DNA from: Hetaerina americana
Lineage: Eukaryota > Arthropoda > Insecta > Odonata > Calopterygidae
Direction of reading: 5' to 3'
Assembly: GCA_022747635.1 (NCBI GenBank)
Contig: JAKTNV010000005.1
Span: 42,670,238-42,734,237, forward strand
DNA length: 64,000 bases
The notes beneath the pieces are model-generated. The model saw nothing but the letters and a program-made list of their open reading frames with translations, searched no databases and had not been told where the DNA came from. The stretch's first letter is position 1; every line of letters begins with the position of its first letter. A program made the position numbers and the translations under genes. Positions 11,179-22,254 of this stretch are shown piece after piece.

Positions 11179-11740
11179 GGGGCTCGGCCCAATCGGCCGT
11201 GTGTCGTGCCCGGCAGCGGGGGAGGCAAGGCTTCCGCGGTCGTCATCCCACGAAACCCTTGCAAGGGAAAACCAGCAGCAGCAGGACAGAAGACGCAGGA
11301 GAAGAAAACCAAATTAGTTAGAATAGGAACGTGGAATGTTAGAATAGGAACGTGGAACGTGGTTAGTTAGTTAGGAGAAGAATGGAGAAGGTGAAATGGA
11401 CAGAGAAGAAAACAAATGAGGAAGTACTTGGTATGGTGGTCGAAGAGAGGGGTTTGTTGGGAGCAATCCTATGGAGGCAGGAAAAGTGGATGAAGGGGGT
11501 GTTGACCGGCAGTGGGATGTTGAAGACTGTGATAGAGGGTAGAATGTTGGGTAAAAGAGGAAAGGGAAGGAACAGGATAGGGATGTTGGACGGGATGAAG
11601 GGAGGAAGAAAGTACTCAGAGATGAAGAGGGACCTGATTTAGAGTAGGATGATGGATTTTGTGTTTTGTTAGGAGTAATAAAATATTTGTTTGGTAGTTG
11701 TGTCCATCGAAAAACCTACCTTGACCGGTAGATTACCTAA
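11176..11740 (+). mobile_element. LINE family A copy 2, internally deleted
   Basis: The first part (11176-11370) is GC-rich and then enters a frame reading RIGTWNV twice in tandem (about 11319-11360), which matches the start of an APE-type endonuclease (usually one RIGTWNV). It then jumps to the C-terminal block that starts MEKVKWTEKKTNEEV (11382) and continues through the 3' UTR and terminal hairpin. The endonuclease body and whole RT palm are missing. This copy therefore supplies the 5' end absent from copy 1. Confidence 0.8.
11382..11642 (+). pseudogene. LINE A ORF C-terminal fragment
   Basis: An open frame of 86 residues aligns with the C-terminus of copy 1 (10534-10806), with about a dozen substitutions and the same ending (SEMKRDL). 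It holds no catalytic residue. It follows the deletion junction near 11372. Confidence 0.8.
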
Positions 11741-11745
11741 AAAAA

Positions 11746-11762
11746 AATATATATATATATAC
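11746..11762. repeat. short (AT)n tract
   Basis: It joins the 3' end of LINE A copy 2 to the next Penelope-like fragment. Confidence 0.8.
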
Positions 11763-11880
11763 ACAACTCTTAAACGGCATAATTGAACACAAAAATAAAA
11801 TGGATAATGCATAAAAGGTCACTCACATTTCAGAAAGTCGAAGCTTTTAGCCTTCTCTGATGCCTTTTTCAGGTCAGAAT
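11763..11880 (-). mobile_element. degenerate Penelope-like terminus
   Basis: The minus strand has CTGAAAA, then AAGGC, then an AAGCTTC end (11846-11840) that could be a palindromic stem III followed by the cleavage C. Next comes AAATGTGAGTGACCTTTT, matching the box shared by the other copies. Stem II and the GAAA are eroded, so the hammerhead reading is weak on its own; the shared downstream box supports membership. Confidence 0.35.
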
Positions 11881-11944
11881 GCATGTATATGTGTGTGTGT
11901 ATAAATACATATGCACACACATACATACATACTCCTTTGACACT

Positions 11945-13185
11945 CAATTTCATTTAATTGTTTTTTTGTCATGTATACATTGAATAATGCTGGCGAGCGT
12001 TTCCATCATGGTCTGACTCCTTTGTTTATTTTGACTTCTTTTTTTCTTCCGATTAACATTGACATGGTTTTTTTCTGATTCTTGTAGATGTGATGTATTA
12101 TTGCTCTATTGCTTTTGTCTATTTCAAGTTCATCTAGTTCCTTGGATATGTGTTTGCATATGTTTACGTGTGATTTTTATGGTCAATATCCTCTATTTGA
12201 GCATTGGCTCCCTTTATCATTGGTTTTCTAAATCTGGATTTGTTGTTTGATGAAATTTTCTTCTATTTTAGATTAGATTCTTTGGCTGGTTATTATCAGT
12301 GTGGGTATATTGGATACATGAGAAATCAGACTCAAGGTATTATTTTCCTCGCATTGATCTCTTCTTGGTTTCTTCGAAATGGCAATCATGACACTCTTCT
12401 CGAAGTCATCTGGTATTTTCTACTGCCTTACCTGTTTTTGATTATTCCAAAGAAGATATTTTTCCTTTGATCCTGATTTCCTTGTTTATTTCTCCGTTTA
12501 ATGTATCAACTCCTGGTATCTTGCTCTTCGGGTCTTTCACGGCTATGTAGAATTCTCAGTTTTTCTGGGCCCCGGTCATTTCCTTCTGTAAAGATTTCTT
12601 CTTTAATTAGGTCACTTTTAAGAGGTTTGAACCTTTGGCAGAGTTCTTCCATCTCTTTCCGATGCCTTCATCTTTTATTAGTATCTTTCCATTAGCATCT
12701 CGGACGTTGTGTGAATTTTTTTCTGTCTCCAAATATTGTCTCTTTACCAGATTATAAGTCCCTTTGATGTTTTCTTTCTTCATGTTGTCATTGATTTCTT
12801 CGCAACAATCACCAATTTTCCTTTGCCTTCTTAAGCTCTCGTATGACTCGGTTCCACAAACTTTTAATAAAAGGTTGCCTAGGTTTCATTAATGAGATAC
12901 ATGTATTCTTTCTTGACTCTACAAGTTTTCTTAATTGAGCTGATATCCATGGTCGTTTGTATTTTCCCATCTCACTCACTAGTTGCTCATCTGCGACGTC
13001 GGTTATCACAATCTTTAGTTAACTCCGTCGTCTTTTTATGCCATTCGCATATTTTGCTTCCTTTTTTTTCCATGGTGAAGTTTTCTCTCGCTAGTTTTTC
13101 CTCAAATATCTTTGTGTTTCATCTGGGTCCCTGTAACGCGTTCATTGTCTTTCGGTATGGTTGTCGGCGTTCTACGACCACCAGG
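11945..13185 (-). pseudogene. LINE family B fragment: linker and RT N-terminal half
   Basis: Translated in pieces on the minus strand, the segment gives MGKYKRPWISAQLRKLVE (near 12980-12920), the fingers block IPDDFEKSVMIAISKKPRRD (near 12410-12345), SLISHVSN (near 12320) and an eroded motif B, GVRP-stop-WKRSPALFNVYM (near 12020-11970), where family members have GVRQGCSLSPLLFN. Stops and frameshifts are frequent. The fragment lacks the catalytic box and the 3' end, and stops at a TG/CA microsatellite near 11940. Confidence 0.7.
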
Positions 13186-13189
13186 TTGA

Positions 13190-13640
13190 TCATCATTATC
13201 AGTATTATCATCCTAGGGATTGGTTTACTGCAATCCTTCATTTTATTCTATTTAATGTTAATCCCTCAATACTTGATACCTTCTCTATTTTACGTCCTTC
13301 TTAATTTGTCCAATGTACACGTCTCTTGGTCTTCCTTGCAGAATCTTCCCTTCTATTTTTCCTTCTTTTATATTCCTAGTCAATCCATTGTTTCTCAATG
13401 TGTGTCCAATCCATCCATTTCTTCTTTGCCGTAGAGTTCTCTATAAGTTCCTATCTTCATCTGCTCTTCTATATGCTTACTCGTTCCTTACTTTGTCTGT
13501 CCCTTTTTAATCTTCAGTATTCCCCTCCCGCACCATGTCTCAAAAGCTTCTTTTATTCCAATGTTCCAAGTCTCGGAACCGTAGAGCGCCATGCTACAGG
13601 TCTTGACGGATTGCTTTCTTGTTTCCAACCTTAGGTTCTT
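13190..13640 (-). pseudogene. LINE family B fragment: RT C-terminus and 3' end
   Basis: The minus strand reads MALYGSETWN (13592-13563), then blocks resembling the usual MDGLDTH and GRFCKEDQETCTLDKL region in shifted frames, then the 3' UTR ending CTGATAATGATGAT. The same 3' end recurs at 8339-8403. It is joined directly to the endonuclease piece at about 13640, so the RT core has been deleted between them. Confidence 0.7.
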
Positions 13641-14075
13641 TGAAACATAGAAATTGATATCGATATTAATATGTGTAGTGGATGGTTTTTACGTTTCTTA
13701 ACTTGGTTCTTATATTTCGCTATGACAAAGATGTAATCAATATGTTTATTTCCTTGTCCCGCGGTGTTATCAATTTATGCCTACCTCTTTGACGTAGTTC
13801 AAAGAGAGTGTGTACCACTGCTATACTTTGCTCGTAAAATTATATCATCTCACTTTCTCCTGCGGCGTTTTGTTTGCCCAATCCGAACTGTACTCCGCTG
13901 CTTCCCCGTCGGCTCCCTCGTACCACAGCGTTCCAGTCTCCGGCACGTTAAGAATCTCCTTCCCCACTACCGCTTCTAGGAATCTTCCAGGATGTCTATC
14001 TTCCATGCCTGTCCATCTCCATTTTAGCAATTTCAAACTCCCCACCCACTCATTGTGAAAGAAAGATATAACTCG
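13641..14075 (-). pseudogene. LINE family B endonuclease fragment
   Basis: This is an APE-type endonuclease remnant that would nick target DNA. In shifting minus-strand frames I read GDWNA (13941-13927), FGLGKQNAAGE (near 13890), VVHTLFELRQRG (near 13810) and HIDYIFVIAKYKNQ (near 13740-13700). These match the order and spacing of endonuclease motifs in LINE proteins. At least three frame changes are needed. Its natural continuation lies in the wrong order downstream, so this locus is a rearranged or multi-insertion cluster. Confidence 0.65.
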
Positions 14076-14079
14076 CTAT

Positions 14080-16130
14080 CCAGAATTTGTTCTCCTGGAC
14101 TGTTGTGCTCCCTCAATCAAAAATCCGCTTGGGGGACTATTTTCCCAGAATATTTAACCGGGAGAAATACCATCTAGTCATATTTGAAAGCAAGGCTGTA
14201 TCTTCTAGGGATATTATTGCCGTGTTTTTCCTTTGCTTTCCACATTCTGGCAGTACTGTGACTAATTCCTTGACTAATAATGTCGGTCATATTGTGGCAT
14301 TTGATGCTGGACCGATCATCATGATCCACACCATCAATGTCCTATGGTGATACCGCTGCACTTCGCTATTGGAGCAGAGTAGAATTTGGTGCAGGATAAA
14401 GTAAATATGATTGTTTTTGGTGAAGGAAATCGTTTGTTAACAGGAATAGCCAGGGAAATGATAAAAGAAACATTTCTGCTCCCAGAAAAAAAATGGTCGT
14501 TATATATCAATTTTGCAAAAAAATACAGAAACTCAGCGCAGCGGGGTTATCCGATCGATAAAACCTGGCGGGTCCACATATTGAATTAATATTTCAAGAA
14601 CCTATATGTATATTTTAAATATATAATATATCAGTATCGTTTTCATGATTTCATCGGTTGTTATGTTGGTGTATTATGCGTACGTTACTTTTTCGTTACC
14701 GAAGGCAGTCACATGTTTTGCTCGGGTAATGTCCTTAAAAATGTAATTATTCCAGGAGGTGAAGTTTAAATATTGTATTTGGAAAATATTGCGAGAAATA
14801 TATCCAGACAGCTGAAGCATTGTTCCAATCTCCGTTGTGAATGATAGAGATATGAGCCAAACATTTCGCTCTCCAGTTACGTTGTCTCGGGAGAAAATAT
14901 TGGCAATCAATGAAATCAATGCTCGTGCCAAAATAAAGTTGCGCTCTATTCCGACATAGAGGGAATTATTATGATGACAAGTTATATTGATATTCGACCA
15001 CAGGGATAAAAATTAAAGAGAGACATCGTCACCGACAGATTCAAGTACTCGTTCTTCCCTCGTGTGACACAAAATTATAACAATATCAATTTAAAATTTG
15101 AACAAAAAATTGATGGAACAATTGGCAGCGGACAAGTGCAAGTTTAAATGTCTCCGGTCTGATTATAGGGATTCGAATTTCAAAGAATGCATTTATTTCC
15201 TCCGTATTCACGTGTTTATTTCCGCATTGCATTTGGGACAATTAAGGCCGCTGCCGTGTGTCGTCTTGAAACTCTTAATCCTCCAGTCGATTTAGCCAAA
15301 ATGCAAAGTATTGGCAATCTATGGTAGGGAAAAAATATTTTTCCCGAGGTAACTAGGAAATAATGCAATTCTTCAAGTTGGAACTCCTCATAACCTTGTT
15401 TTAGCTATGCAGAGTTTAAGTTCCCAATGTTGTCGCTCTAGCGTGAGGAGTATTAGCGGATCTCCGAAGAAATAGTTAAAAATATCGCAGTCGGTATGCA
15501 ACGCATTACGACGTACAACATCTCTAGTCTGGTTGATGGCGGGGACTGATTGCAGCTGCGCGCGGGGCTCTGCTTTGGGGAAGATTGCTTTTTCGCAGAT
15601 TTATTTTCGGGAGATCCCTGAGGGAAATGGAAGCGTGGGAGACACATTTCTCAAGAGGCGCTAAGAACCACTCTGTATCGCCCTCCAGCCAGCACACGTG
15701 ACTTTGGTATTACTTCTGGCTTCGGGGGTCGATAGTTGCCAGGGGTTATATATGAAACTTTGGTGAGGTGTCGTGGCGCACATGCAGTGACCCATTGTGA
15801 AGAAAAGTGTGCTCCTTATCCAATAAAAAAAACTATTAGTTACACTTCTATTCGGCTAGAAGTACTCCGCACGCTTAAGAAACTAGTCCGACGACTTTGA
15901 CATATACATTGGGGTTTTCTCGTCTCCGGAAAAAATTCATTATTTACTTCCACTTTTTGAAATTGCTTTGGAAACACAGGATTTTAACTGAATTTGTATT
16001 TTCTCCATCATTATTTAAATTGTCCTTCCCCCATTTATGCATACAGAATTGCACATTTATGTGCAAGCCTCCACAATAGATTGTGATAGATGTGGTAGTG
16101 GAAGCCGTTTATGCATAAATATGCACCCGC
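14080..16130. other. unannotated stretch
   Basis: The plus-strand frame 14386-14589 and the minus-strand frame 14931-14674 have ordinary composition, but I recognise no domain. A GC-richer patch lies at 15530-15620. Confidence 0.4.
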
Positions 16131-16143
16131 ACATATATATATA

Positions 16144-16198
<55 letters not shown>
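16131..16198. repeat. (AT)n microsatellite
   Basis: Pure alternating AT with one phase change near 16150. Confidence 0.95.
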
Positions 16199-16202
<4 letters not shown>

Positions 16203-18900
16203 TATATTTAAATTGAATTCGCAGCTCGAAGCATTAAACCCTTCTCAATAATGGAAAGCCATCAAAATTGATTGTGCCTCCTCTCGATCACATCTATTAC
16301 TATTCAATAGGTTCTCTAGAACTATTCAATAGGTTTCTCAGTCACTGAGCATCTGTTTTTGACCTATTTCCTGACTTCTTCGTATCATGAGCCCCTTAAG
16401 TGGTAGCTGTTGCTGTTAGGTAGTCACAACGACAAGTATGGTGCATTGTGATGCATTTTTCTTGAAACGACAACCCTTGAGAGAGAGCCTCGAGCTCTCC
16501 TGTGTTGCCTTTGAGGTTATTTTCACCAGGTATAGATGAGTGGATGATGAAAGAGGTGTTGCCGGTTCTGGTGGAGTAGACAGAGGTGCGAAACGGTGTT
16601 TGAGAGATGATGGGAGTACCATTCTCACGTCGCGTACTCAAGCGTTTCGCCGTGATGCTTACCAAGGGAAGAAACACTATTCCTGGCTTTTTCGGCTGAC
16701 ATGATTCGTCAAGTGCGAGATCAGTCACTCTTTGTTGTTTGACCTCTCTAATTTCATAATGGATAAACTATTACTTGTACGTCTGCAAAATACCGTGCAA
16801 ATCGGTACAAGGGCGTATGGCGGGGGGTGATAGAGCATAAGCCATGGAACTATTGGTTCACACATGCTTTTAAGTGTATAGTAGATATACATAACACTCG
16901 TACTCATGCATGCTTTCATAGATCATGAAATAATTAACAGATTTATTAGATGCTTGTCTTTTAGTAAATATATTCGATGATTTGGCTCGATAATGTTGTT
17001 GTTTACCGTAAGAGGGAAGACAAACTACTTGAATAATCTTTCGGGAACAGTGTTTATCTCTCCTATTTTATGCTGGTGGTCTAATTTTTACAGTATAATA
17101 TGGTGGCTCACAATTCTTTCGGTGTCTCAAGAAAACTCAAGTGTCGTCTACTTTTAAAAAAGGTCTCGATCTCGCCTGCTCTTTTCGTGAATCATAAGGC
17201 TCCCAACCGGATTCCTCCAATATAACTTCCATACTTATTCTATTACTCTATCAATTTACATAAATGTGGAGGATTTCCTCTGAAACATACACGTACTCAT
17301 TTCATGAATAAACGATTTTTAGGAATTACTTGGCTACTTTTGTGCCGTCACCAAATTGATTATCTCTTCAAACGAACGCAAACTGATTTATACTCAACCA
17401 TTGCTATTATTACTGTCATGATATCATAAAAGATGATATTTAAACAGCCAATCATCAATAAAATGAGATTCTATTTGAGATGAGAATACCATTTTATTTG
17501 TTGTAATTCCCTATCAATGACTACATCAGCAAATTATACACCCACCGTTTTTTTAAGGGATATTGAATTATTTTCCGAATACATTTGTGAGAGTAAAGTT
17601 TCAACATTGCACTTACTACAACTTATAGTGTACGAATGATAAGGTAACTTATTGAATTGAATAAATCGAAGATCGAAGTAAGAGTGATAAAAATACTGAT
17701 GGAGGATCACATATAACCAGAGGAAGGATATGCACAATTGACGGGAAAAATGTTCAAATAAAGTTACTATGCATAATTTTTTATGAGTAATATCACAAAA
17801 ATTATTTTCTTTGGTAGCTATCAAATCCAATTAAACGTGCACGCTTATAAGGAAAAAACGCGTTCGCATAAGATGCGAGTTCGAATCCTGTATCGGTAAT
17901 GCTTCCTATATCGCCATATTTAGATTATTTATTGGTTGTGTCAGTGATGAGTTGTGATTGGTTAGAATAGAGATGAGATATGGAATGCGTTACCTCAGTC
18001 GGACGGATATCTAGGAATCCTAATTACCAAAGCGAATTGAGCACATGGAATATTGACTGGTCTTGTGTAATGAGTGGAATTAGAAATACATATGGAAATT
18101 TAAATACGTTGAATATTTACATGCAATTTCAGTATTTATTATGCAAGTTATTTAATTTCTTTGTAATATAATTCATACATTTAGGCACTTGTTGAGAGAA
18201 TATGTACACATACGTATTGACAAATGAATTTTGAATGAAATATTTTCCCTAGTTTCGGAAAGATATGTTTTTATCTATTATTATTATTTTCATGGAAAAC
18301 AAATGTATCCCATCTAATGCTTTGTAGCATCAAAGAAAATGCACACTTAAAATCAATAAAATTAATGGATGGAATAATTACTTCGTTACGCTTCAAAGGA
18401 AATCAATGTTGAATTGAGAAATACGAGTATATCATCAAAATATACATCAAATTCCATAAGCTAACAACAATATTATAATCCATGGAATTTTGCTAAATTT
18501 ATTTGCGTAGTCGATTTACTCTAGCAACATTTGATATCGCAGAGTTTAATTTAGAGTATATGTAGACCACTTGTATCGCGTTGTATAGTGTAGTTACAAG
18601 AATGTAAAAATACAAACCAAACATTTTCCTGAGTTTCCTGTTTGTAAAATATAGCCATTAAAAGCGAAATACCATGAAATGCATTAGTTTCCAAATAACC
18701 TCATCCCCAACAGCAAAATTTTTCCCACATGCACAGGCACGACCTATTAGTACATATACACTGAGCATCATATTCATCAGATTGCTCAGCGGGCCGCACA
18801 AAGGTATCAAAAATCTCGCCAGAAGTTTTACGAGTATAAGCCGATCCCTATAAATGGGGAAACTTTGTAATTTGATGGAATGAACTTCCAAATGCTGAAA
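16199..18900. other. mostly unannotated; short repeats
   Basis: A short direct repeat (CTATTCAATAGGTT) occurs at 16303-16316 and again near 16324. About 16785-16833 (TGGCGGGGGGTG region) resembles a dispersed element also hinted at near 37962 and 49141. A B-box-like GAGTTCGAATCC lies at 17877-17888 with no cloverleaf around it. The minus-strand ORFs 16728-16396 and 19056-18658 show no domain. Confidence 0.35.
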
Positions 18901-19084
18901 TAAGTGTGAGTAGTTGCGCCGCCACGAATCATTTCTTCTCTCTCTCTCCTCTCTCTTCGTTATTGCTGCACATTGGTGCGAGCACTCGGAAGGAAAGTTA
19001 CTGCACTTCACCCAAAAGAAGGCACCACGACCCACCAAACTCCCCCATCTCACCAATCCAATATATCACTTTTTCCAAAAAAAT

Positions 19085-19198
19085 GAATGGGTGTGTGTGT
19101 ATATAAATACATGTGTATACGTATATATATATAAATATATATATATACACACACACATACATACAAATATATACACACATGTGTATATATAAATACAT

Positions 19199-19277
<79 letters not shown>

Positions 19278-19312
19278 AACACTCGCACCCGTGTGTGTGT
19301 GAGTAGGTATAC
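19085..19312. repeat. compound (AT)n/(CA)n microsatellite
   Basis: Alternating TG, TA and CA runs, with pure (AT)n at about 19217-19270 and CA/GT blocks at both ends. Confidence 0.95.
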
Positions 19313-19329
19313 GGACACACGAAGGAAAT

Positions 19330-20100
19330 GGGTGAAACTTTTTTCCTTGGAAACTTTCGACTTCCCCCCGCTGAGAAAACTTTCCGATGGAGTTCTTCCT
19401 TTGCTTATTTATACGCCCTCCTCAGCGGAGGAGGGGTGGTGGTTGGGGAAAGGGATAGAGTGGGGGTTCTGGGGGTTTGAGAGGAGGGGGCCGCAGAATA
19501 GGAGGCGACGGTAGAAGATTCGACCCATTAACACACTCCACGTCCTGCCCCCGCGGATTCCGAAGGGAGGTCACTGCGCCGGGGAATGGGAGGTAGGTGG
19601 ATTGGGAGAGGGAATGGGGAGGGATGCCATAAGGGCGGGAGACGGAGGGAGAGGTGGAAGAAAGGGGTGCAGGTGGGGTGGTAGGAGTTGGAGAAAAATG
19701 AAGAGAGGACCACTCGACATCCTCCGCCCCTTTTCCTTTCCGTCCCTTTTGTTTTCGGATGCGAGCGCTCACACACACACACACACACACACACACCCAC
19801 ACAAACAGACACACAAATACATACACACACGCAAACCCCTCGTCGCGCCCTTGTTCCCTCTCGGTCGCTCTCTCGAACGAACTGCGAAGCAAGAGGAGTA
19901 CGTTAACTTGATGATGTTCAGAAAAATTTCGCTGGAGGGGGGGGGATGTGGGAGAAAATAGAGGTTTGGGAAGGTAGGGGTGGTGAAGAAAGACGCCGCG
20001 GGAAATTTTCCCCTCGTTACGTATTTGGCGCGAGGCTTTTCCCCCTCTTGCCTCCCTCCCGGTTTGCACTAATGAATGCACACATACGGGTACTCTTTCC
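19330..20100. promoter_or_regulatory. GC-rich, G-run-rich segment, possible CpG island
   Basis: Base composition changes sharply from the AT background to G-rich DNA with many G-runs and CpGs. A 271-residue minus-strand frame (20237-19422) spans it, but its translation is low-complexity and crosses a (CA)n tract. A regulatory or first-exon role is possible; no TATA box or splice signal is convincing. Confidence 0.3.
19769..19850. repeat. (CA)n microsatellite
   Basis: An uninterrupted CA run of about 28 bp, followed by imperfect ACA repeats. Confidence 0.9.
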
Positions 20101-20239
20101 ATAACGTTTATTTTTCCCTCTGTCTCGCTCGACTTTAACCGAGATGAAAGGTCAAAGGAGGAATCAAGAGAGAAGAATACGCGACGCTTGATCACTCGGC
20201 ACCGCCTATTTCGAAGCGTATATTTCGTAGTGAGCAAAC

Positions 20240-21499
20240 TTGTTTCGGAATGTATACTTTATTCACGCCCAGAGAGTGTGCTAGTTTATTTTTGTGCCGG
20301 AGACATCTTTTCTTGTCGTGGGAGTGTTTTCCATTTTGTGCAACACGCAGTGAGCTTGCAGTGTGTTCCAACATTGAGTTTTCTTCTTGAACAGAGGTTC
20401 TTCACCTTTGCCTTGCTAGTAAAAAAATTCTAATTTTATTTGTACACCAATTAGTAGTCATAAAAGTCAATAAATAAGAATGCCCCATTCCTATTCCCAT
20501 ATAAAGTTTCTGCATTTCAATATATTTGCATCAGATCTCGAAGTATTGGCGGCAGTTAGTAATAGAATATTTTGATAGGAACATGTCGAAGGAGTTCAAG
20601 TGATGTCACACTAAAATTACCATTATCAATCATGATTTCAGACACTCTTTAGAATTCCCTACCTTACTGCTACAAACCAACAGGTGCGAAATAAAATGTT
20701 TTATTATGGAATCAAATATCTAAATCGAACGTTTAACCTCATGGGTTAATAAAAATGCCGAAATCGTATATAATAAAAATCCTGTTAAGTAATTATTAGA
20801 GATTGGGAAACAGCGCTTCATTGGAATTATTAAGATGGTAATCTACTGGGTAGTGTTTACAATTAATGACCGGAGGCTCAGGGTTTCATTTCGGGTGAAC
20901 TTGATTACCCGAAATATACACCCACGAAATATAAGTTTTACTCACATTTTCTGGGATACCGAAGGTAGTAAGGAGAAAATTTCTCCTCCAGCGTCCTACT
21001 CTGGAGTGAGTATTTCAGGTGCCCAAGGGATTTGTACGCCTTTAGTCGTTAGGAAGGTTAGGCTTAAGTTAATTTTTTGCATATTGTTAGCTTAACCTTT
21101 TTGAAAATAATTAAATCAAAGATAAGAATGATTTTCCAAGCATATTGCATCATTTCAATGACAGCTTAAATTTGTGATATATATTATGCATATATAATCT
21201 GTGGGACTTCGATATTTTAAGCCTTCAAACGCCAGGATGATCCGGTTGGACTTTGTTTAAACGTCCCACTGGATCAAGTCGGAGGATATATAAGCTATTC
21301 CTTAAATATTGAAGAGGCACGCTGAGCATGGAAAAAAATGTTTGTTTTGGAACGGTAAACGATATCTATTGAATCACCAAAAGTTATATTTTTGCTTGAA
21401 AATATGAAGTGAAAGAAAAAAGTTTTTTTTCGCGTGTTTCCAGACAAAATCATTTAGTTTTTCCATAAATTTTCTCAATCTTGCATTAGTATACATATA
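20240..21499. other. unannotated stretch
   Basis: Nothing is recognised. The 86-residue plus-strand frame 20835-21095 has no domain I can name. Confidence 0.45.
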
Positions 21500-21532
21500 C
21501 GAGGGTCATCCGGAAAGTAGTACCCGTTCGTG
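21500..21532 (+). repeat. mariner terminal inverted repeat (left)
   Basis: Pairs with 22220-22252 at 32 of 33 positions. Confidence 0.93.
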
Positions 21533-21598
21533 AAATAAAGACACAAAAGTAAATATTAACAAACATAAAAAATTTTATTTGAAAGAGGATACTTTAAA

Positions 21599-21725
21599 CT
21601 ACTTCTCAACATAATATCCAAGCAAATTAAGGCATTTGTCATAACGTGTGACAAGTTTCTGTATTCCTGCTGCATAGTCCTTCGCCGCCAGCTCATTGAG
21701 ATACGCGAGGGACCCATCTTGCACA
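21599..21725 (-). pseudogene. mariner transposase C-terminal remnant
   Basis: The minus-strand frame reads QDGSLAYLNELAAKDY then AAGIQKLVTRYDKCLNLLGY and ends YVEK before a stop at 21601-21599. This is the C-terminus of a mariner transposase. It is out of frame with the DNA-binding part, which runs into it at about 21700-21725, so the deletion removed the catalytic core and shifted the frame. Confidence 0.85.
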
Positions 21726-22100
21726 AATTTTTGCATAATGCAGATGGTGTTTAACAATTTCATGAACAATTGTTCGAGAAACATTGGGAAAATGCTCACA
21801 GATGTCATCAATTGTGACGCGCCGATCGTTCCTCACGAATTCGTCAACTGAGCTCACCAGTTGGTCTGTAATGACAGACGGTCTCTCCGAACGCTCATCG
21901 TCGTGTGTGTTCCCCCTCCCCATGTTGAAGTTGCGACACCACCGCCGAACAGACGACTCGTCCATTACATTGTCTCCATACACCTCCTTTAATTGGCGAT
22001 GAATATCACATGGGCGAACGTTTCTTGCATTGAGGAATTTAATCACTGCCCTCACTTCACAACTAGCGGCGTTCTCAATTTTTTTAAACATTGTAAACAA
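21693..22100 (-). CDS. mariner transposase DNA-binding domain only
   Basis: This intact frame of 135 residues begins MFTMFKKIENAAS. It covers the N-terminal half of a mariner transposase: a first helix-turn-helix at about residues 10-55 (RAVIKFLNARN, ESSVRRWCRNF), a linker DDERSERPS where family members usually have GRPS, and a second helix-turn-helix at about 75-120 (RRVTIDDICEHF, SRTIVHEIV). It ends KICARWVPRVSQ just after the inter-domain region. All three catalytic aspartates are missing. If made, it could still bind the element's ends and act as a repressor; expression is unknown. Confidence 0.8.
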   Translation of the reverse strand: MFTMFKKIENAASCEVRAVIKFLNARNVRPCDIHRQLKEVYGDNVMDESSVRRWCRNFNMGRGNTHDDERSERPSVITDQLVSSVDEFVRNDRRVTIDDICEHFPNVSRTIVHEIVKHHLHYAKICARWVPRVSQ

Positions 22101-22219
22101 TCACAGAAACAACACAAGCAATGCTAGCGTCACGCAACTTGGCTCAGAGAAGGCAGACAAGCCACTGAAGCTATCTGACCTCGTCCAGCGGCTACTCGCG
22201 TCGTCAGCACTTCATGCGG

Positions 22220-22252
22220 CACGAACGGGTATTACTTTCCGGATGACCCTCG
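22220..22252 (-). repeat. mariner terminal inverted repeat (right)
   Basis: Reverse complement of 21500-21532 with one mismatch; followed by TA. Confidence 0.93.
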
Positions 22253-22254
22253 TA

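Larger units (their letters stand above)
21500..22252 (-). mobile_element. internally deleted mariner element
   Basis: The ends are 33-bp terminal inverted repeats (21500-21532 and 22220-22252) with a single mismatch, starting CGAGGGTCATCCGGAAAG. TA flanks both sides (21498-21499 and 22253-22254), as expected for mariner insertion. At 753 bp it is well short of the roughly 1.3 kb of autonomous mariners. The transposase is transcribed on the minus strand. Confidence 0.93.

Noticed and set aside
10823..11317. 164-residue plus-strand ORF
   Set aside because: It runs through an (AT)n microsatellite (Tyr-Ile repeats) and across two unrelated element fragments.
12892..13434. 180-residue plus-strand ORF
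   Set aside because: It is the antisense of LINE family B fragments, whose minus-strand translation matches known LINE motifs.
17877..17888. tRNA gene suggested by GAGTTCGAATCC
   Set aside because: Only a B-box match; no acceptor stem or A box at the right distance.
19422..20237. 271-residue minus-strand ORF
   Set aside because: It lies in GC-rich DNA, crosses a (CA)n tract, is low-complexity and Pro/Ser/Arg-rich, and has no domain. Stop codons are simply rare in such composition.
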